Shown piece by piece: positions 33,158 through 43,250 of a stretch of DNA of 64,000 nucleotides. Position numbers and translations under genes: made by a program. Source of the stretch: Doryteuthis pealeii (Eukaryota > Mollusca > Cephalopoda > Myopsida > Loliginidae). Within the stretch, counting starts at the first letter, position 1. Every line of letters begins with the position of its first letter. The stretch is taken from contig CM042152.1 in the NCBI GenBank assembly GCA_023376005.1, forward strand, positions 70,676,345-70,740,344, given 5' to 3'. The notes under the pieces were generated by a model that was given only the letters and a program-made list of their open reading frames with translations, searched no databases and was not told where the DNA came from.

Positions 33158-33312
33158 GCACGCTATTATTATCTTTATTGAAATCCAATCAGCCAGTCCT
33201 GTTCCTGGATATTAGCTTAACATTTGAGTAAATCTTAACTATTAACGAATCACTGGTGTGGGCGTCAACTGGTTATAGACACATACACAGATTGTCATTT
33301 ATATAGTTGCTA
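33158..33312. repeat. Dispersed repeat family D, copy 2
   Basis: It matches 22720-22870 (ggatattagcttaacattt, tcaactggttatagacac) and ends gttgctatatata. Confidence 0.65.
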
Positions 33313-33322
33313 TATATATATA

Positions 33323-33930
33323 TTTAGTAATATAATTACACTTAAACAGAGAACAGACTGCAACGGAAGACGTATATGTCCTTTTTTTTTTCGCTTATCA
33401 GATTTCCCCCCGAGACATTACTAAGAAAAAAGAAAAAAAACGTAACATTACTATCTTCATTTGTTAACTAACTGAGTTTAGTGCAGAAACCTAGAAACTA
33501 GTTTGGCAATGAGTACTTGTGAATATAGGTCAAATTTTGAACAGAGTCAAATTTATCAAGAGAGAGAGAAAAAAAAAAAAAGAAAGAGGAATGAACTCCG
33601 CCAAAGTTGTTTTATGAAGACCGTTTCATTAATCACAATAATTCAGCCATTGCTTTTTGACATGGATACGAAGAAATGGGCGTTAGGTTTTATTCCAATT
33701 CTTCGGCTAACCACTCAGTTTTTTTCCCGCCGGCTCCTCGGGCTAAGATTAATGTGTGGTATCTGTTCATCTCTCTCAGCGGTGTTCTTGTTCTATTAAT
33801 TTATTTCTGTAACACACTACCTATTGCTGTGCCCCCGTCTCTCCCCGTCTCTCTAGCTATAAGCACGCATGCGCAGAACGCGGTGTGACAATTATAAAGA
33901 TATGTTATGGCGAAAGTGTGGATAATTTTT
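33323..33930. other. Unassigned region
   Basis: No recognised element. An A/G-rich tract lies at 33565-33590, and a 98-codon frame at 33503-33799 has no motif. Confidence 0.45.
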
Positions 33931-33934
33931 TCTA

Positions 33935-34085
33935 AGCAAGACGTGTAAGACATGTTGGGCATTGCTAGAGAAGTAAGGATAAACTCATAAGCAACGTTCT
34001 CCTATGTACCCATCAGTATTGTCCGACCAGGAAAAAGATTACAGCGGCTCTGTATGGACACTGGATGCCGTCTAGAGGACTTGTT
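33935..34085 (+). mobile_element. Short RTE LINE 3' fragment
   Basis: gacatgttgggcattgctag and ggataaactcataagcaacg correspond to RHAGHCWRSKDELISNVLL of the RTE C-terminal domain. It is cut by the following retroposon tail. Confidence 0.7.
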
Positions 34086-34284
34086 TAGTTGGTTGGCTGT
34101 TTTGTAGTACAACATAACGCTATTCGGGTCATTTAATACCTTATGAAGTCATTTTCATATTCGGTTTCCTACAGTACCTGCTATTGCTAAAAGGGTCACC
34201 CGTCTAAGTATTGAACAGCCTTATCGCTACTTAACTTTTGTGATCTGGTGGGAACCAGTGCTTTCGACGTGAGTTGATCGTACA
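34083..34284 (-). mobile_element. 5S rRNA-headed retroposon, copy 1
   Basis: On the reverse strand the 5S-like head (34284 to 34169) reads gatcacaaaagttaagtagc, gttcaatacttagacgggtg and acc...ggtactgtagg. It is followed by a tail with gggtattaaatgacccgaat and (CCAAC)n-like sequence. The tail matches the 3' end of retroposon K, which places this with 5S-derived SINEs (SINE3-like architecture; known from fish, inferred here). Confidence 0.6.
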
Positions 34285-34332
34285 CACAAGAAGACTTACC
34301 GAAAACGGTGGTTGATGGAGACGGATGGCGAG

Positions 34333-34372
34333 AGAGAAGAGAGAGAGAGAGAAGAGAGAGAGAAAGGGGAGA
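34333..34372. repeat. (GA)n microsatellite
   Basis: Interrupted GAGA run between the two 5S-headed copies. Confidence 0.9.
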
Positions 34373-34377
34373 GATGT

Positions 34378-34579
34378 TTGGTTGTTTTGTTTTACGACAT
34401 ATCAACCCTTTTCGGATCATTTAATACCGAATCATGTCATTCTGATAAACACAGGTTGATTACAGTACGTGCTGTTTCTTGAGTGGTCACCCAATTAAGA
34501 ATTGAACAGACTCATCGTTGCTTAACCTCAGTGATCTAGCGGGAACTGGGGCTTTCAGCGTAACTTGGCCGTAAGCCCT
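34378..34579 (-). mobile_element. 5S rRNA-headed retroposon, copy 2 (best head)
   Basis: The reverse strand from 34579 reads gggcttacggccaagttacg, ctgaaagccccagttcccgc, tagatcactgaggttaagca and acgatgagtctgttcaattc, then gggtgacc and cacgtactg. That is a full ~119 nt 5S rRNA-like sequence including the internal promoter region. It continues into a tail (gatccgaaaagggttgatat, gtcgtaaaacaaaacaacca) shared with retroposon K. Confidence 0.7.
34461..34579 (-). pseudogene. 5S rRNA-like sequence
   Basis: It keeps length, order and most box C/A-block bases of 5S rRNA (AAGTTAAGCAACG; GGGTGACC). Several substitutions in the stems and the attached retroposon tail argue against a functional 5S gene. Confidence 0.65.
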
Positions 34580-34609
34580 AGAGGTCTTAACAAGGGCGAT
34601 GGCGGGTTG

Positions 34610-35101
<492 letters not shown>

Positions 35102-35157
<56 letters not shown>
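35102..35157. repeat. (AT)n microsatellite
   Basis: Pure (AT)n run. Confidence 0.97.
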
Positions 35158-35158
<1 letters not shown>

Positions 35159-35159
35159 C

Positions 35160-35370
35160 ACACTCGCCTACCCGGATTTTAACAGCATGTTAAACCCACT
35201 ATAACACTTGAACATTTATAACTCTTCTATAATGCTCCCTTTCTAATAATGTATCAACAATTTCTTCAAATAATAAATTTTCTCCTGAAGATGACCGAAG
35301 GTCGAAACTAGTTGAGATTAAACAACAAACAAGAAATATTCCTGATTGTCTTAATAATAATTTTTGTTCA

Positions 35371-35376
<6 letters not shown>
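35160..35376 (+). mobile_element. Penelope-like terminal fragment with hammerhead-like motif
   Basis: 35285-35308 reads CTGAAGAT, GACC, GAA, GGTC, GAAAC. This is the hammerhead arrangement CUGANGA-stem II-GAAA with one extra base before the stem. Downstream, agttgagattaaacaacaaa and ggaatattcctg-like sequence matches 28613-28703. (AT)n bounds both sides. Confidence 0.5.
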
Positions 35377-35406
<30 letters not shown>

Positions 35407-35408
<2 letters not shown>

Positions 35409-35835
35409 CTTGATTACAAATTCCAGAAACTTTCCATCTTCCTCAATTGTGCTGTGGACTTACTTTTTTTAAAAACTTGCTTTTGTAGCTGGAATACATC
35501 TTGAACATTTTTGATACTTTTTTATACACTTTTACTTCAAACTCTTTTGAGTTCATCTAATGATAAAAATGCTTCTGATTTAAAAAAATTAAACTTATTT
35601 TATTTTTAACACAAAATACGCATTTTCAAAATTTTTAAAAATTGCGGCCCTGAACGAGAGCGTTTGTTTGTACCTCGTGATTAACGATTTATTTATTCCG
35701 TCTTTCCTCATAAATATAGTTGCTTTGAAAAAGACCGCTTTATTAAAAGGTCGAAACAGATCTGTCAGCAAACTAATAACATCTTTTGTTTTTTCTAAAA
35801 AAAATTCTATTCATACTGTCGGATTCACTTTCATT

Positions 35836-35838
<3 letters not shown>
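35407..35838. mobile_element. Penelope-like terminal fragment
   Basis: 35731-35760 contains GAAAAAGACC...AGGTCGAAAC, a four-pair stem. The end tactgtcggattcacttt mirrors the atccgaca start seen at 24860 and 49600. (AT)n follows. Confidence 0.45.
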
Positions 35839-35883
<45 letters not shown>

Positions 35884-36344
35884 AAAAGGCCAGACCATAA
35901 AAACTGCAATTTTCAAAAATCACAACATTGACTATCATCATCATCATCTTTTCGAGCCGACAGCACGGATCTCCATGACTTTTAGTGGCCTGGTCAGGGG
36001 CCAGAATAAAGACATAAGAGAGAAAATGAGTTAAACAAATATATTAACAAAGAACAGTAGTACAAATATATACAAATGAAAAGCACTCGCGAGGCTGTGT
36101 TACCAGCTATCCGCTGAAATATTAACTCTCCCTTAAGTGCAGAATCTACTGCTATTTATAGTTGGAAGCGTTCATGCGTGCGTGGTAAATTACCATAACA
36201 GAAAGAAAGAAAGTAAATAAGAGAGGGAAGAAAAAAGAAAGAAAGAAAGAACAGCAAAATGAATGTGAGAGATGAGAAAAGAAAAACTAGTAAACAAGGA
36301 AGTAAAGAAAAGGTGACGCAAAAAAGAGAAACGAAGTTATTTAC
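35839..36344. other. (AT)n, short RTE 3' end and unassigned sequence
   Basis: (AT)n lies at 35839-35878. An RTE 3' end in reverse (catcatcatcatc to cacggatctccatgac) lies at 35937-35979. The remaining 360 bp show no gene. Confidence 0.55.
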
Positions 36345-36715
36345 CCAACCGGTTCGTCACGGGTAGGATTGACACAAGGTCGCAAGTATACGGCATCCAG
36401 TGAGAATCGAACTCGTTATTCAATTGTAATGGGTCTGCGAGACTAGCTTGCTAACCATTACACCACAATGGGACACAAAGTAGGTGTTTACCCAACCTGT
36501 CCGGGTTGGAGGTGGAGGATCGAACTGACTATTCAACAGTAATGGTTCTGCGAGACTAGCTTGCTAACCATTATACTACAATGGAACACCCAGTAGGTAT
36601 TTGCCCAACTAGTTCGTCACGAGTATGCGGCATGCAGCAAGGATCGAACTCGCTATACAGTAGTAATTGGTATCCGAGACTAGCTTGCTAACTATTAAAC
36701 CAAGATGGGACACTA
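36345..36715 (-). mobile_element. Three tandem tRNA-derived SINE V copies
   Basis: The tRNA-like A box (plus strand agcttgctaaccattacacc) recurs at about 36445, 36561 and 36685. Each is paired with a B box (ggatcgaact or gaatcgaact), and two of the three with a proximal acccaac(c/t)...tcgtcac block. Copies are 100-130 bp and separated by acaaagtaggtgtttaccca-like linkers. Confidence 0.8.
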
Positions 36716-37135
36716 GAAAAACGAAGAAAGGAATGAAGGAAACAAAAACGAAAAGGAGAAAATAAATAAAAGAGAAGAGGAAGAAAAAACGAAGACCAAT
36801 GAGAGAGAAGAAAGGGAGAAAGAAAAGGAGAAAAAGTCTCAAATTGAAAGTAACTGATTTTTAAAAGAGGCGTTTTAAAACAAGAAGGAAGTAGATATTT
36901 AGAGAGACATACTTACTAGTCCAATGGTCTTTTTAAGTCGTATTCTGAAATCAATTAAGAAAAATTCTTTTGTTGTTAACAAGGATGTTGTGGGTGACAC
37001 AATAGGCCTAGGTGATGACTGTGGAAGATGGTAAATCAGTGAAATACGATGACTTGTAAGGTGATCGTGAAAAAGGGGAGCGGTCCAAAATCACGGATTG
37101 CGTTCGATCCTGAAATTGTTCATGTGTTAAAATTC
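36345..37135 (+). repeat. Segmental duplication, copy 1
   Basis: SINE V array, purine-rich tract (36716-36840), tcaaattgaaagtaactga, ggaagtagatatttagagag, tccaatggtctttttaagtc, and ggtgatcgtgaaaaaggg to 37135. The same order recurs at 41000-42550. In that copy a 509 bp insertion splits the block after tccaat. Confidence 0.85.
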
Positions 37136-37138
37136 CTT

Positions 37139-37190
<52 letters not shown>

Positions 37191-37694
37191 GGTTGAATTT
37201 TGCTGGAAATTAATTTTATGCCGAACATGTTTTTGTTTTATTCATTCTTGAATAAGATTACCAAGCAAGTTTGTACAGTGGTGGCCACTTCGTTCCTGGT
37301 AGTTTCACCCTATTACAGCAAATTTCAGAAATGAAATATAATGATGAATATAGTCATTATTTTGAAGAATTTAAAATTCAAAACTTTCTCAAAAATAAAT
37401 AAATGAGTTTAAATGTAAACATAATTAATTTATTTTATTAATCTTTTGGTTATATAATTTAGTAGATTACTACGGGTATGAAATAATCATTTTACCTTCT
37501 ATCTGCGAGAGAAGAACACGCACCAGTTGGATCTCCTGTCCACGGAACAGGGGGACTTTGAGCCCTCAACCTCGTGTCGCATGACACACAAGAACATGGT
37601 CTACATGTGTTTATACTTTCATTTTTTACCAGCAGTCTCAAGACTTTTATTTACCAAAAGAATTGTTTCCTAATAGGACAGTTCTTCTATACAC
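37136..37694. other. (GT)n and unassigned sequence
   Basis: (GT)n at 37141-37188; otherwise no recognisable feature. Confidence 0.5.
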
Positions 37695-37835
37695 ATCTAT
37701 GAATAATGGAGATTCGATCTCAATTTGTCGGTAACCGAAACTACGTCAGTGCTTACATCACATTACCCAAAATCGGCAATACATATAATAAAGAACAACC
37801 TTATATTATTTGCACTCAAAATTTGAGTATGCAAA
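37695..37835 (+). mobile_element. Helitron-like family H, 5' fragment
   Basis: gaataatggagattcgatct, ggtaaccgaaactacgtcag and cacattacccaaaatcggc match family H starts at 21349 and 25647. Confidence 0.45.
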
Positions 37836-38404
37836 CTTACCCGAGCCTTATTGTTTTTTTTTAAAACAAATTTTAATAAATACATGCCCGATATTATATA
37901 TCTATATACAGTTTATATAAAAAAAAGTTTGTTTTATATATATATATATAATAAAAAATATATATATATTTAAAGTTATCTAACGAATAGAGTTGTACAA
38001 GAAAATTATTTACAAACAAGAAATAGTCATTTTTCCAGTATCAAGAGGTCAACTAAAAAGTTTCCAAATAAATAAATACCAACGATTTTGTGTAAAATTC
38101 ATGTGTGAAATATTCAAAATAATTATTTAATCAACAATTAATAGATGCACGCAACATTTTATTTGAGGGGGACAAAACTAAGTTTCCATTTCAAATTGTT
38201 TTATTTTTTTACTCGTTTAATAAATTTGATAATTTTACTTACTTATAATACAAACCCTCTGATTTTTAACTCCCACCCCTCGGGAAAAATCTTTCAAAAG
38301 TTAATCTTTACACAGCTCGGGGGCGTTTTTTTTTTTGTTGTTTTTTTGTTGTTTTTTTGGTGTTTTTTTTTTGCTAGTATGTATATGCTCTTCTTTCTAT
38401 CTCC
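37836..38404. other. Unassigned AT-rich sequence
   Basis: Short (AT)n near 37936; a T/G-rich tract at 38328-38370. No gene seen. Confidence 0.45.
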
Positions 38405-38525
38405 AGTCATGTTTTCAATTCTCTTCTATTAAGTTTGTTTAAGCAATAAATATCCTTGTTAACACTTCGACGTGAATTGATCTGATATTTATATCGCACG
38501 AGGAAACGATATACTAAACCAACTA
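38405..38525. repeat. Dispersed repeat family A, copy 2
   Basis: caattctcttctattaagtt to aggaaacgatatactaaacc matches 10220-10335. Confidence 0.7.
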
Positions 38526-38574
38526 TCATTTTTCTACATGACCTTGTGTTGCATCCTTTCTGATAAAGTTTGAT

Positions 38575-38890
38575 TATCTGGATTTTACGGCATGTCAACC
38601 CTTGTTGGGTTATTTCATGCGGAAGGCTATTTGTTCTATTCATGCTTGATGGGTATACACATTTTTATTCAAACTCAATTTTAGCACATTTTTTTCTATT
38701 TACCCCATAGATGGGTCTCTAACAGGTACTACCACTTCAGGTTACAGTGGACCTGGGAGTAATTTGTAATGAAGGGGTACTACACACTCCACAAAGCTCC
38801 AAAATTGGAACTTCACCATTGGATGCAGTTTAACATCATACCCAAGACACCATCCACTCTCAGGTGAACGGGTTGGGTAAATACCTAGAT
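38575..38890 (-). mobile_element. Retroposon K, reverse copy
   Basis: On the plus strand: ttacggcatgtcaacccttg, taccccatagatgggtctct, aggtactaccacttcaggtt and ttggatgcagtttaacatca. This is the mirror of K bodies at 47334 and 52730. The 3' (A/C)-rich tail is short. Confidence 0.75.
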
Positions 38891-38904
38891 ATTTATTTTC
38901 CCGA

Positions 38905-39110
38905 CTGGATTAACATAAAATCTTTTCAATACGGAAAGCCACGCACAAATCAAAGCTCATATGCAATGGCCAGTGCAAAAACTACGTGATCTCGTCGGCA
39001 TTCTATTTTTAGGATGCATCAGGCACCGGGCAATAAACCGAGCCCTTACTGCTTTTAGATGAGGGGGCATGTGCTGTCTTCAGGGACAACCCCTGGGACC
39101 AAGCGATTTG
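38905..39110 (+). mobile_element. Structured retroposon Z-related copy
   Basis: ggattaacataaaatc...gccacgcacaaatcaaagct, gatctcgtcggcattc, gcaccgggcaataaaccgag, ggggacaacccctggg-like. The closing stem is degraded. Confidence 0.55.
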
Positions 39111-39185
39111 TAAGAGTAAATAATACCTTGGTATCTCCCAACATATATCAAGGAGCGCATATAACATTAAAAATATTGATAAACA

Positions 39186-39248
<63 letters not shown>
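39186..39248. repeat. (CA)n(TA)n microsatellite
   Basis: ACACAC then (AT)n, as elsewhere in this window. Confidence 0.95.
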
Positions 39249-39250
<2 letters not shown>

Positions 39251-39324
39251 AGCCAGATAAGATATAACTGCAGTAATGTATGACATACTCACATTTCAAG
39301 ACGCAGAGAGCATTAAAATAGTGA

Positions 39325-39568
39325 GTTAGTAAAGTCGTCGGGGTGGCCTGAAGTTAGTATCAGCCAATCAGCAAGGGAGTCTATCCCATTTTCACAAAGC
39401 GCTAGACCAAGGAGATTGTTTTTACGTCTGAGGTGGAGCGCCACACCTACCACCAGCTCCTTACTTTACCGTACAGATCTCTGTGCTACTCATACGCTGA
39501 GTTGGCGAAGGCCAGTATCGAATTAGGAACCTTGTGGTTTCTAGCCGAACGTTCTACCGATTGAGCTA
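39325..39568 (-). mobile_element. SINE family S, copy 5
   Basis: Reverse copy: gtcggggtggcctgaagtta at the 3' side, the body, then the B box (agtatcgaattagg) and A box (ctaccgattgagcta). The head is cut at gagcta by the mariner element. Confidence 0.88.
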
Positions 39569-40110
39569 CAGGGTGAATGAAAAGTAACTCCCCATTTTAA
39601 ACTATTCGTAATTTCTTTTATTTTCAGTTACATTTTTCTCAATTCTTTAATGTATGTTCCTTAATATATAGCAATTAAATGTATGTTGTTTTTAGTGGTG
39701 GTGCTCCTCCACATTTTTTTTTCTATTGTTGTTGAATCATCATTTTCCTGTGAGATGAATGATGGGTAGACGTGGTCCGTATAAATGGCCTGCCAAAAGC
39801 CCTGATTTAACATTTTGCAACTTTTTTCTTTGGGGTTGGTTGAAGGAACAAGTTTTCTCTACGAAAACAACGACTTTGAATGACAAATACGAGAATTTAT
39901 TTCTGCCATTCCACAAGAGTTCATGGGAAGATCAGTTAATGCGATTCACGAACAGCTTGAGAGGCTGGAGACGAATGCTAGCGCCCATATAGAATTTTAA
40001 ATAAAATTCTATGTTAGGTGTGTTCTCATATTCGATTTTTGTAAAAATGATTCAGAAATAAGTTATAAGATTTTAAAAATAGGTAAGGGAGTTACTTTAC
40101 AATCACCCTG
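39569..40110 (+). mobile_element. Internally deleted mariner/Tc1-type transposon
   Basis: The inverted ends CAGGGTGAATGAAAAGTAAC (39569) and GTTACTTTACAATCACCCTG (ending 40110) match over about 24 bp including CTCCC/GGGAG, with TA on both outer sides (39567-39568 and 40111-40112). The 542 bp retain only the transposase C-terminus. It is inserted in the head of a SINE. Confidence 0.85.
39759..39992 (+). pseudogene. Transposase C-terminal remnant (IS630-Tc1-mariner)
   Basis: The 77-codon frame carries GPYKWPAKSPDLT and FFLWGWLKEQVF, the family signature around the third catalytic aspartate (SPDL) followed by FFLWG. The first two catalytic aspartates and the DNA-binding N-terminus are missing, so the product cannot transpose DNA. 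The signature is family knowledge; the deletion is seen directly from the 542 bp element length. Confidence 0.85.
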
Positions 40111-40112
40111 TA

Positions 40113-40419
40113 TAACTTATAAGATATCAAATCGTATATTATTACAAGACGTATGTTATTCCACGAGGGTGAAGAGCTGCATATAGCATTAAAATATTAA
40201 GATATCGTAAAAGGACAAAGGCTCTTTTAAGTGGAATTGTTTTTTAGGTAAGAATATCATGAAATGCGACTCCAAACACGAGATAAGCGGTAGTGAGATA
40301 GATAAATTTAGAATAAACAGAGGAAGGCAACAACCGTGAAATAAATAGTCTGTATAAAGTGTGGGTGGGTATACGTGTGAATAAATTAACCTCACGAAAT
40401 TCACACATCATTTTCTCAT

Positions 40420-40421
<2 letters not shown>
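40113..40421. other. Unassigned AT-rich sequence
   Basis: No recognisable feature. Confidence 0.4.

Positions 40422-40482
<61 letters not shown>
40422..40482. repeat. (AT)n(GA)n microsatellite
   Basis: (AT)n to 40464, then (GA)n. Confidence 0.95.
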
Positions 40483-40499
40483 TTATTTATAGGCATCCC

Positions 40500-40712
40500 G
40501 CCGCGCCAGTTGAACATAAGGATCATTATAGTCAGGAACCACGCATAAACCGAAGCTCGTGCGTAGGTAGTGAATAAAAATTGCGTGTATCCATTCGGCA
40601 TTCGTCTTTTGAGGCGCCTCGAGCACTGGGCAATAAACCCAGCCCTGACTCTTTCAATCAAGGAGGGGGGGGGTTGCCTCAGGAGATGGCCTCCCGGGAT
40701 TCCGCTGATATT
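40500..40712 (+). mobile_element. Structured retroposon Z-related copy
   Basis: aaccacgcataaaccgaagc, cattcggcattcgtctt, ctgggcaataaacccagccc and gcctcaggagatggcctccc. The hairpin CTGGG/CCCAG is perfect; other stems are decayed. Confidence 0.6.
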
Positions 40713-40816
40713 AATATCTTACCGTTTTCCGAAGAAACAAGGTAAGAATATACGTTTATTAACGTGCCCACACGAAGAGAGAATGCCGCCACAATTTGGA
40801 AAATATCACCAGTGTA

Positions 40817-40985
40817 TCTCTTCTTATAATGGAGATTATGTAACTGTCTGTCTGTAACCGAAACTACGTAACCACTGACGTCATGATTTCCATAGTTATT
40901 ATTTATCTATCTATCTATCTCAATCTGTTCGTATCTATTCCAGTCTCTTTTTATCTATCTATATATTTATCTATCTATCTACCTA
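40817..40985 (+). mobile_element. Helitron-like family H 5' fragment, then (TATC)n
   Basis: cttataatggagattatgta and tctgtaaccgaaactacgta match family H. Interrupted tatctatc runs follow to 40985. Confidence 0.5.
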
Positions 40986-40999
40986 CATACGCCTAGTAG

Positions 41000-41117
41000 A
41001 TATTTACCCAACCTATTCGCTGCGGGTAGCATATGAAATAGGGTTGCAAGTATGGGGCATCAAACTTGTTATTCAATAGCAATGGATCTTTGTGATTAGC
41101 TTGCAAACCATTAAACT
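41000..41117 (-). mobile_element. SINE V copy
   Basis: tatttacccaacctattcgc, ggggcatc...aaacttgtta, gattagcttgcaaaccatta. Decayed B box. Confidence 0.65.
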
Positions 41118-41440
41118 GGGATGCCTGCAAAAAAAGATCTCAGGTGCTTTGGCATTGCCCCTTCCAGCTAGGAAAATTTGGCTCAGGAACGCCCTCGGTC
41201 TCCGTAGAGGAATGTTCATGTTTGAAGTCCCCCTGGCGCAACATCCTGAAGCTAAGAGGTCCAGAAGAAATGAGCGACAACAAAGCACTGGCACATCAAG
41301 ATCTTCAGGGACAGCTTTCACATGCGACATCTGTGGTCGAGAATGTTTTTCAAACATTGGACTATACAGTCATAGGAGGTGCTGTAACTTCTGGGGCACA
41401 AAATCTATATTGATGTCTTCCGAGACTGAAATGTCAATAA
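41118..41440 (+). pseudogene. Fragment of a LINE-type ORF with C-terminal zinc finger
   Basis: One frame reads ARKIWLRNALGLRRGMF ... SGTAFTCDICGRECFSNIGL then YSHRRCC (Cys 41323-41325 onward). A terminal C-x2-C...H-x3-C finger with CGR.C.S.IGLYSH is typical of zinc fingers at the end of LINE-encoded reverse transcriptases. No polymerase motif remains. It lies between two SINE V copies inside the duplicated segment and has no counterpart in copy 1 at 36345. Confidence 0.5.
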
Positions 41441-41444
41441 CATT

Positions 41445-41612
41445 ACATCACAATGGAACGCCTAGTAGATATTTACCAAACCCGTTCGCTACGGCTAGGA
41501 TGTGACACAAGATCGCAAATAAGCGGCATCCAGCGAGGATCAGACTAGCGATTCAGTAGTAAAGGATCTGCGAGACAAGCCTGTTAATTATTACAAAACG
41601 AAGGGACGCCAG
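41445..41612 (-). mobile_element. SINE V copy
   Basis: catcacaatggaacgcctag, accaaacccgttcgctacgg, catccagcgaggatcagact and gcgagacaagcctgttaatt. Confidence 0.75.
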
Positions 41613-41821
41613 AAAAACAAAAAAAAGGAAAGAAGGAAACAAAATGAAAATGGAAAAAAAAAATAAATGAGAGAAATAAAGAAGAGAAAAGAAAAAGAAA
41701 AACCAATGAGAGAGAAGAAAGGGAGAAAGAAAAGGAGAAAAAGTCTCAAATTGAAAGTAACTGAGGCGTTTTAAAACAAGAAGGAAGTAGATATTTAGAG
41801 AGACATACTTACTAGTCCAAT

Positions 41822-42330
41822 ACTTCCCTGCACTCGTCCTTCGGGGCGGGGGTCTATGCTCTGATTCTTACCTAATTCACCCGGCCTCGGCTGGGGGTCC
41901 AGTGTGCTTCGGCCACTGGACCGGTAAAGTACAATTAATAGTGTCGATCCCAGGGGGCCACCCCCCAGATCGACGCAATTTTTATGCGCTCAAGTAAAAA
42001 CGAGACCTTGTGTCCAGCCCTCATAAGTGGGATGAGCAGGCAAATACCCTTACCTGGCTCAGTCGGGGACCCAGTGAGCTTCGGCGGTTGAACCGATAAA
42101 GTAATTAACAACGTTGATCCCAGGGAGCTATCCCTCCAGGCAATATCTCCCCCTTGATTTAAAGGGGCAGGGTTATTGCCCAGTGCCTGATGCGACCCCT
42201 TGAGGGAGAATGCCGAAGGGATCAACGCATTTTTTTTTGCTCTCACCATCCATGAGTTTCGGCTCGTGGATGGGCCCACATAAAAATGTCATTGTGTCAC
42301 ACCTTCATAAAGGAATGAGAGGCAAATACC
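41822..42330 (-). mobile_element. Dimer of structured retroposon Z with 16 bp target duplication
   Basis: Two Z units head to tail (41822-42050 and 42051-42330) lie between tacttactagtccaat (41806-41821) and tacttagtagtccaat (42331-42346), matching at 15 of 16 bases. The empty site exists in copy 1 of the segmental duplication (36910-36925). Unit 2 keeps gttgatccc...gggatcaac; unit 1 is shortened. Confidence 0.85.
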
Positions 42331-42589
42331 TACTTAGTAGTCCAATGGTCTTTCTAAGTCGTATTCTAAAATCAATTAAGAAAAATTCTTTTGTTGTCAA
42401 CGAGGAAGTTGTGGGTGACACAACAGGACTAGTTAATGACTGTGGAAGATGGCAAATCTGTGAAATAATATGACACATCAGGTGATCCAGGAAAAGGGGA
42501 TCGGTCCAAAATTACAGAGGGCATTTGATTCGGAAATTGCTCATTTTGGTAAAGTTTGGAAAAAAGCTTTATAAGCTTTTATTAGGGAA

Positions 42590-43165
42590 CGTTTTACAAT
42601 AGAAATATATTGGAAATGGTTTTAAATAGGATTGCATTGCAATGGGTTTTACAATAGGAATGCATTGGAATGGGTTTAACTATAGTAATGCATTTTAAAG
42701 AGGTTTTAATATAGTAATGTTGGGTAATGGGTTTAACTATTGCTATACATTGTAAAGAGGTTTTATTATAGGAATGTACCAGAATGGGTTTTTTACTATA
42801 TGAATGCACTGAAATAGGGTTTACTATAGGAATACATTGTAAAGGGATTTTACTATAGGAATGTTTTGGAATGGGTTTAACTATAAGTATACATTGTAAA
42901 GGGGGTTTATTATGGGAATGTACCAGAATGGGCTTTACTATATGAATGCATTGTAAAGGGAGTTTACTATAGGAATATATTGTAGAGGGGTTTTACTATA
43001 GGAATGCACTTGAAAGGTTTTTACTATTGAAATGCGTCGGAATGAGTTTTACTATATGAATGCATTTGAATGGGTTTTTACTATAAGAATTCATTGGAAT
43101 GGGTTTACTATTGAAATGCATCGGAATAGGTTTTACTGTATGAATGTATTGAAAAGGGGTTTCCT
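42590..43165. repeat. ~29 bp minisatellite, about 20 units
   Basis: The unit is close to ggttttactataggaatgca followed by ttgtaaagg, diverged at 10-25 percent between units. Frames through it give repetitive HSYSKT-like peptides, which I do not call genes. Confidence 0.9.
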
Positions 43166-43250
43166 TTGGGTTGGTTTGTTTTGGTTTGGTTTGATTTCTT
43201 TACTTAATGGCATATCAATTTTCGTACGGTATTTACTACCAATGACAACT
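43160..43250 (-). mobile_element. Retroposon K, 3' tail fragment
   Basis: ggttggtttgttttggtttg, then atggcatatcaattttcg, corresponds to the K tail (ttgatatgccgtaaaacaaa) in reverse. Confidence 0.65.

Larger units (their letters stand above)
41000..42550 (+). repeat. Segmental duplication, copy 2
   Basis: It repeats 36345-37135: SINE V elements, purine-rich tract (41613-41745), tcaaattgaaagtaactgag, ggaagtagatatttagagag, tccaat, then after an insertion tccaatggtctttctaagtc to gggatcggtccaaaattaca. A ~12 bp deletion (ttttaaaagagg) near 41765 and the insertion distinguish the copies. Confidence 0.85.

Noticed and set aside
34461..34579. Functional 5S rRNA gene
   Set aside because: Length and internal boxes fit, but stem substitutions and the fused retroposon tail indicate a retroposed derivative.
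36098..36201. TGTTA...TAACA segment resembling a small LTR
   Set aside because: At 104 bp it is too short, and no target duplication or second copy was seen.
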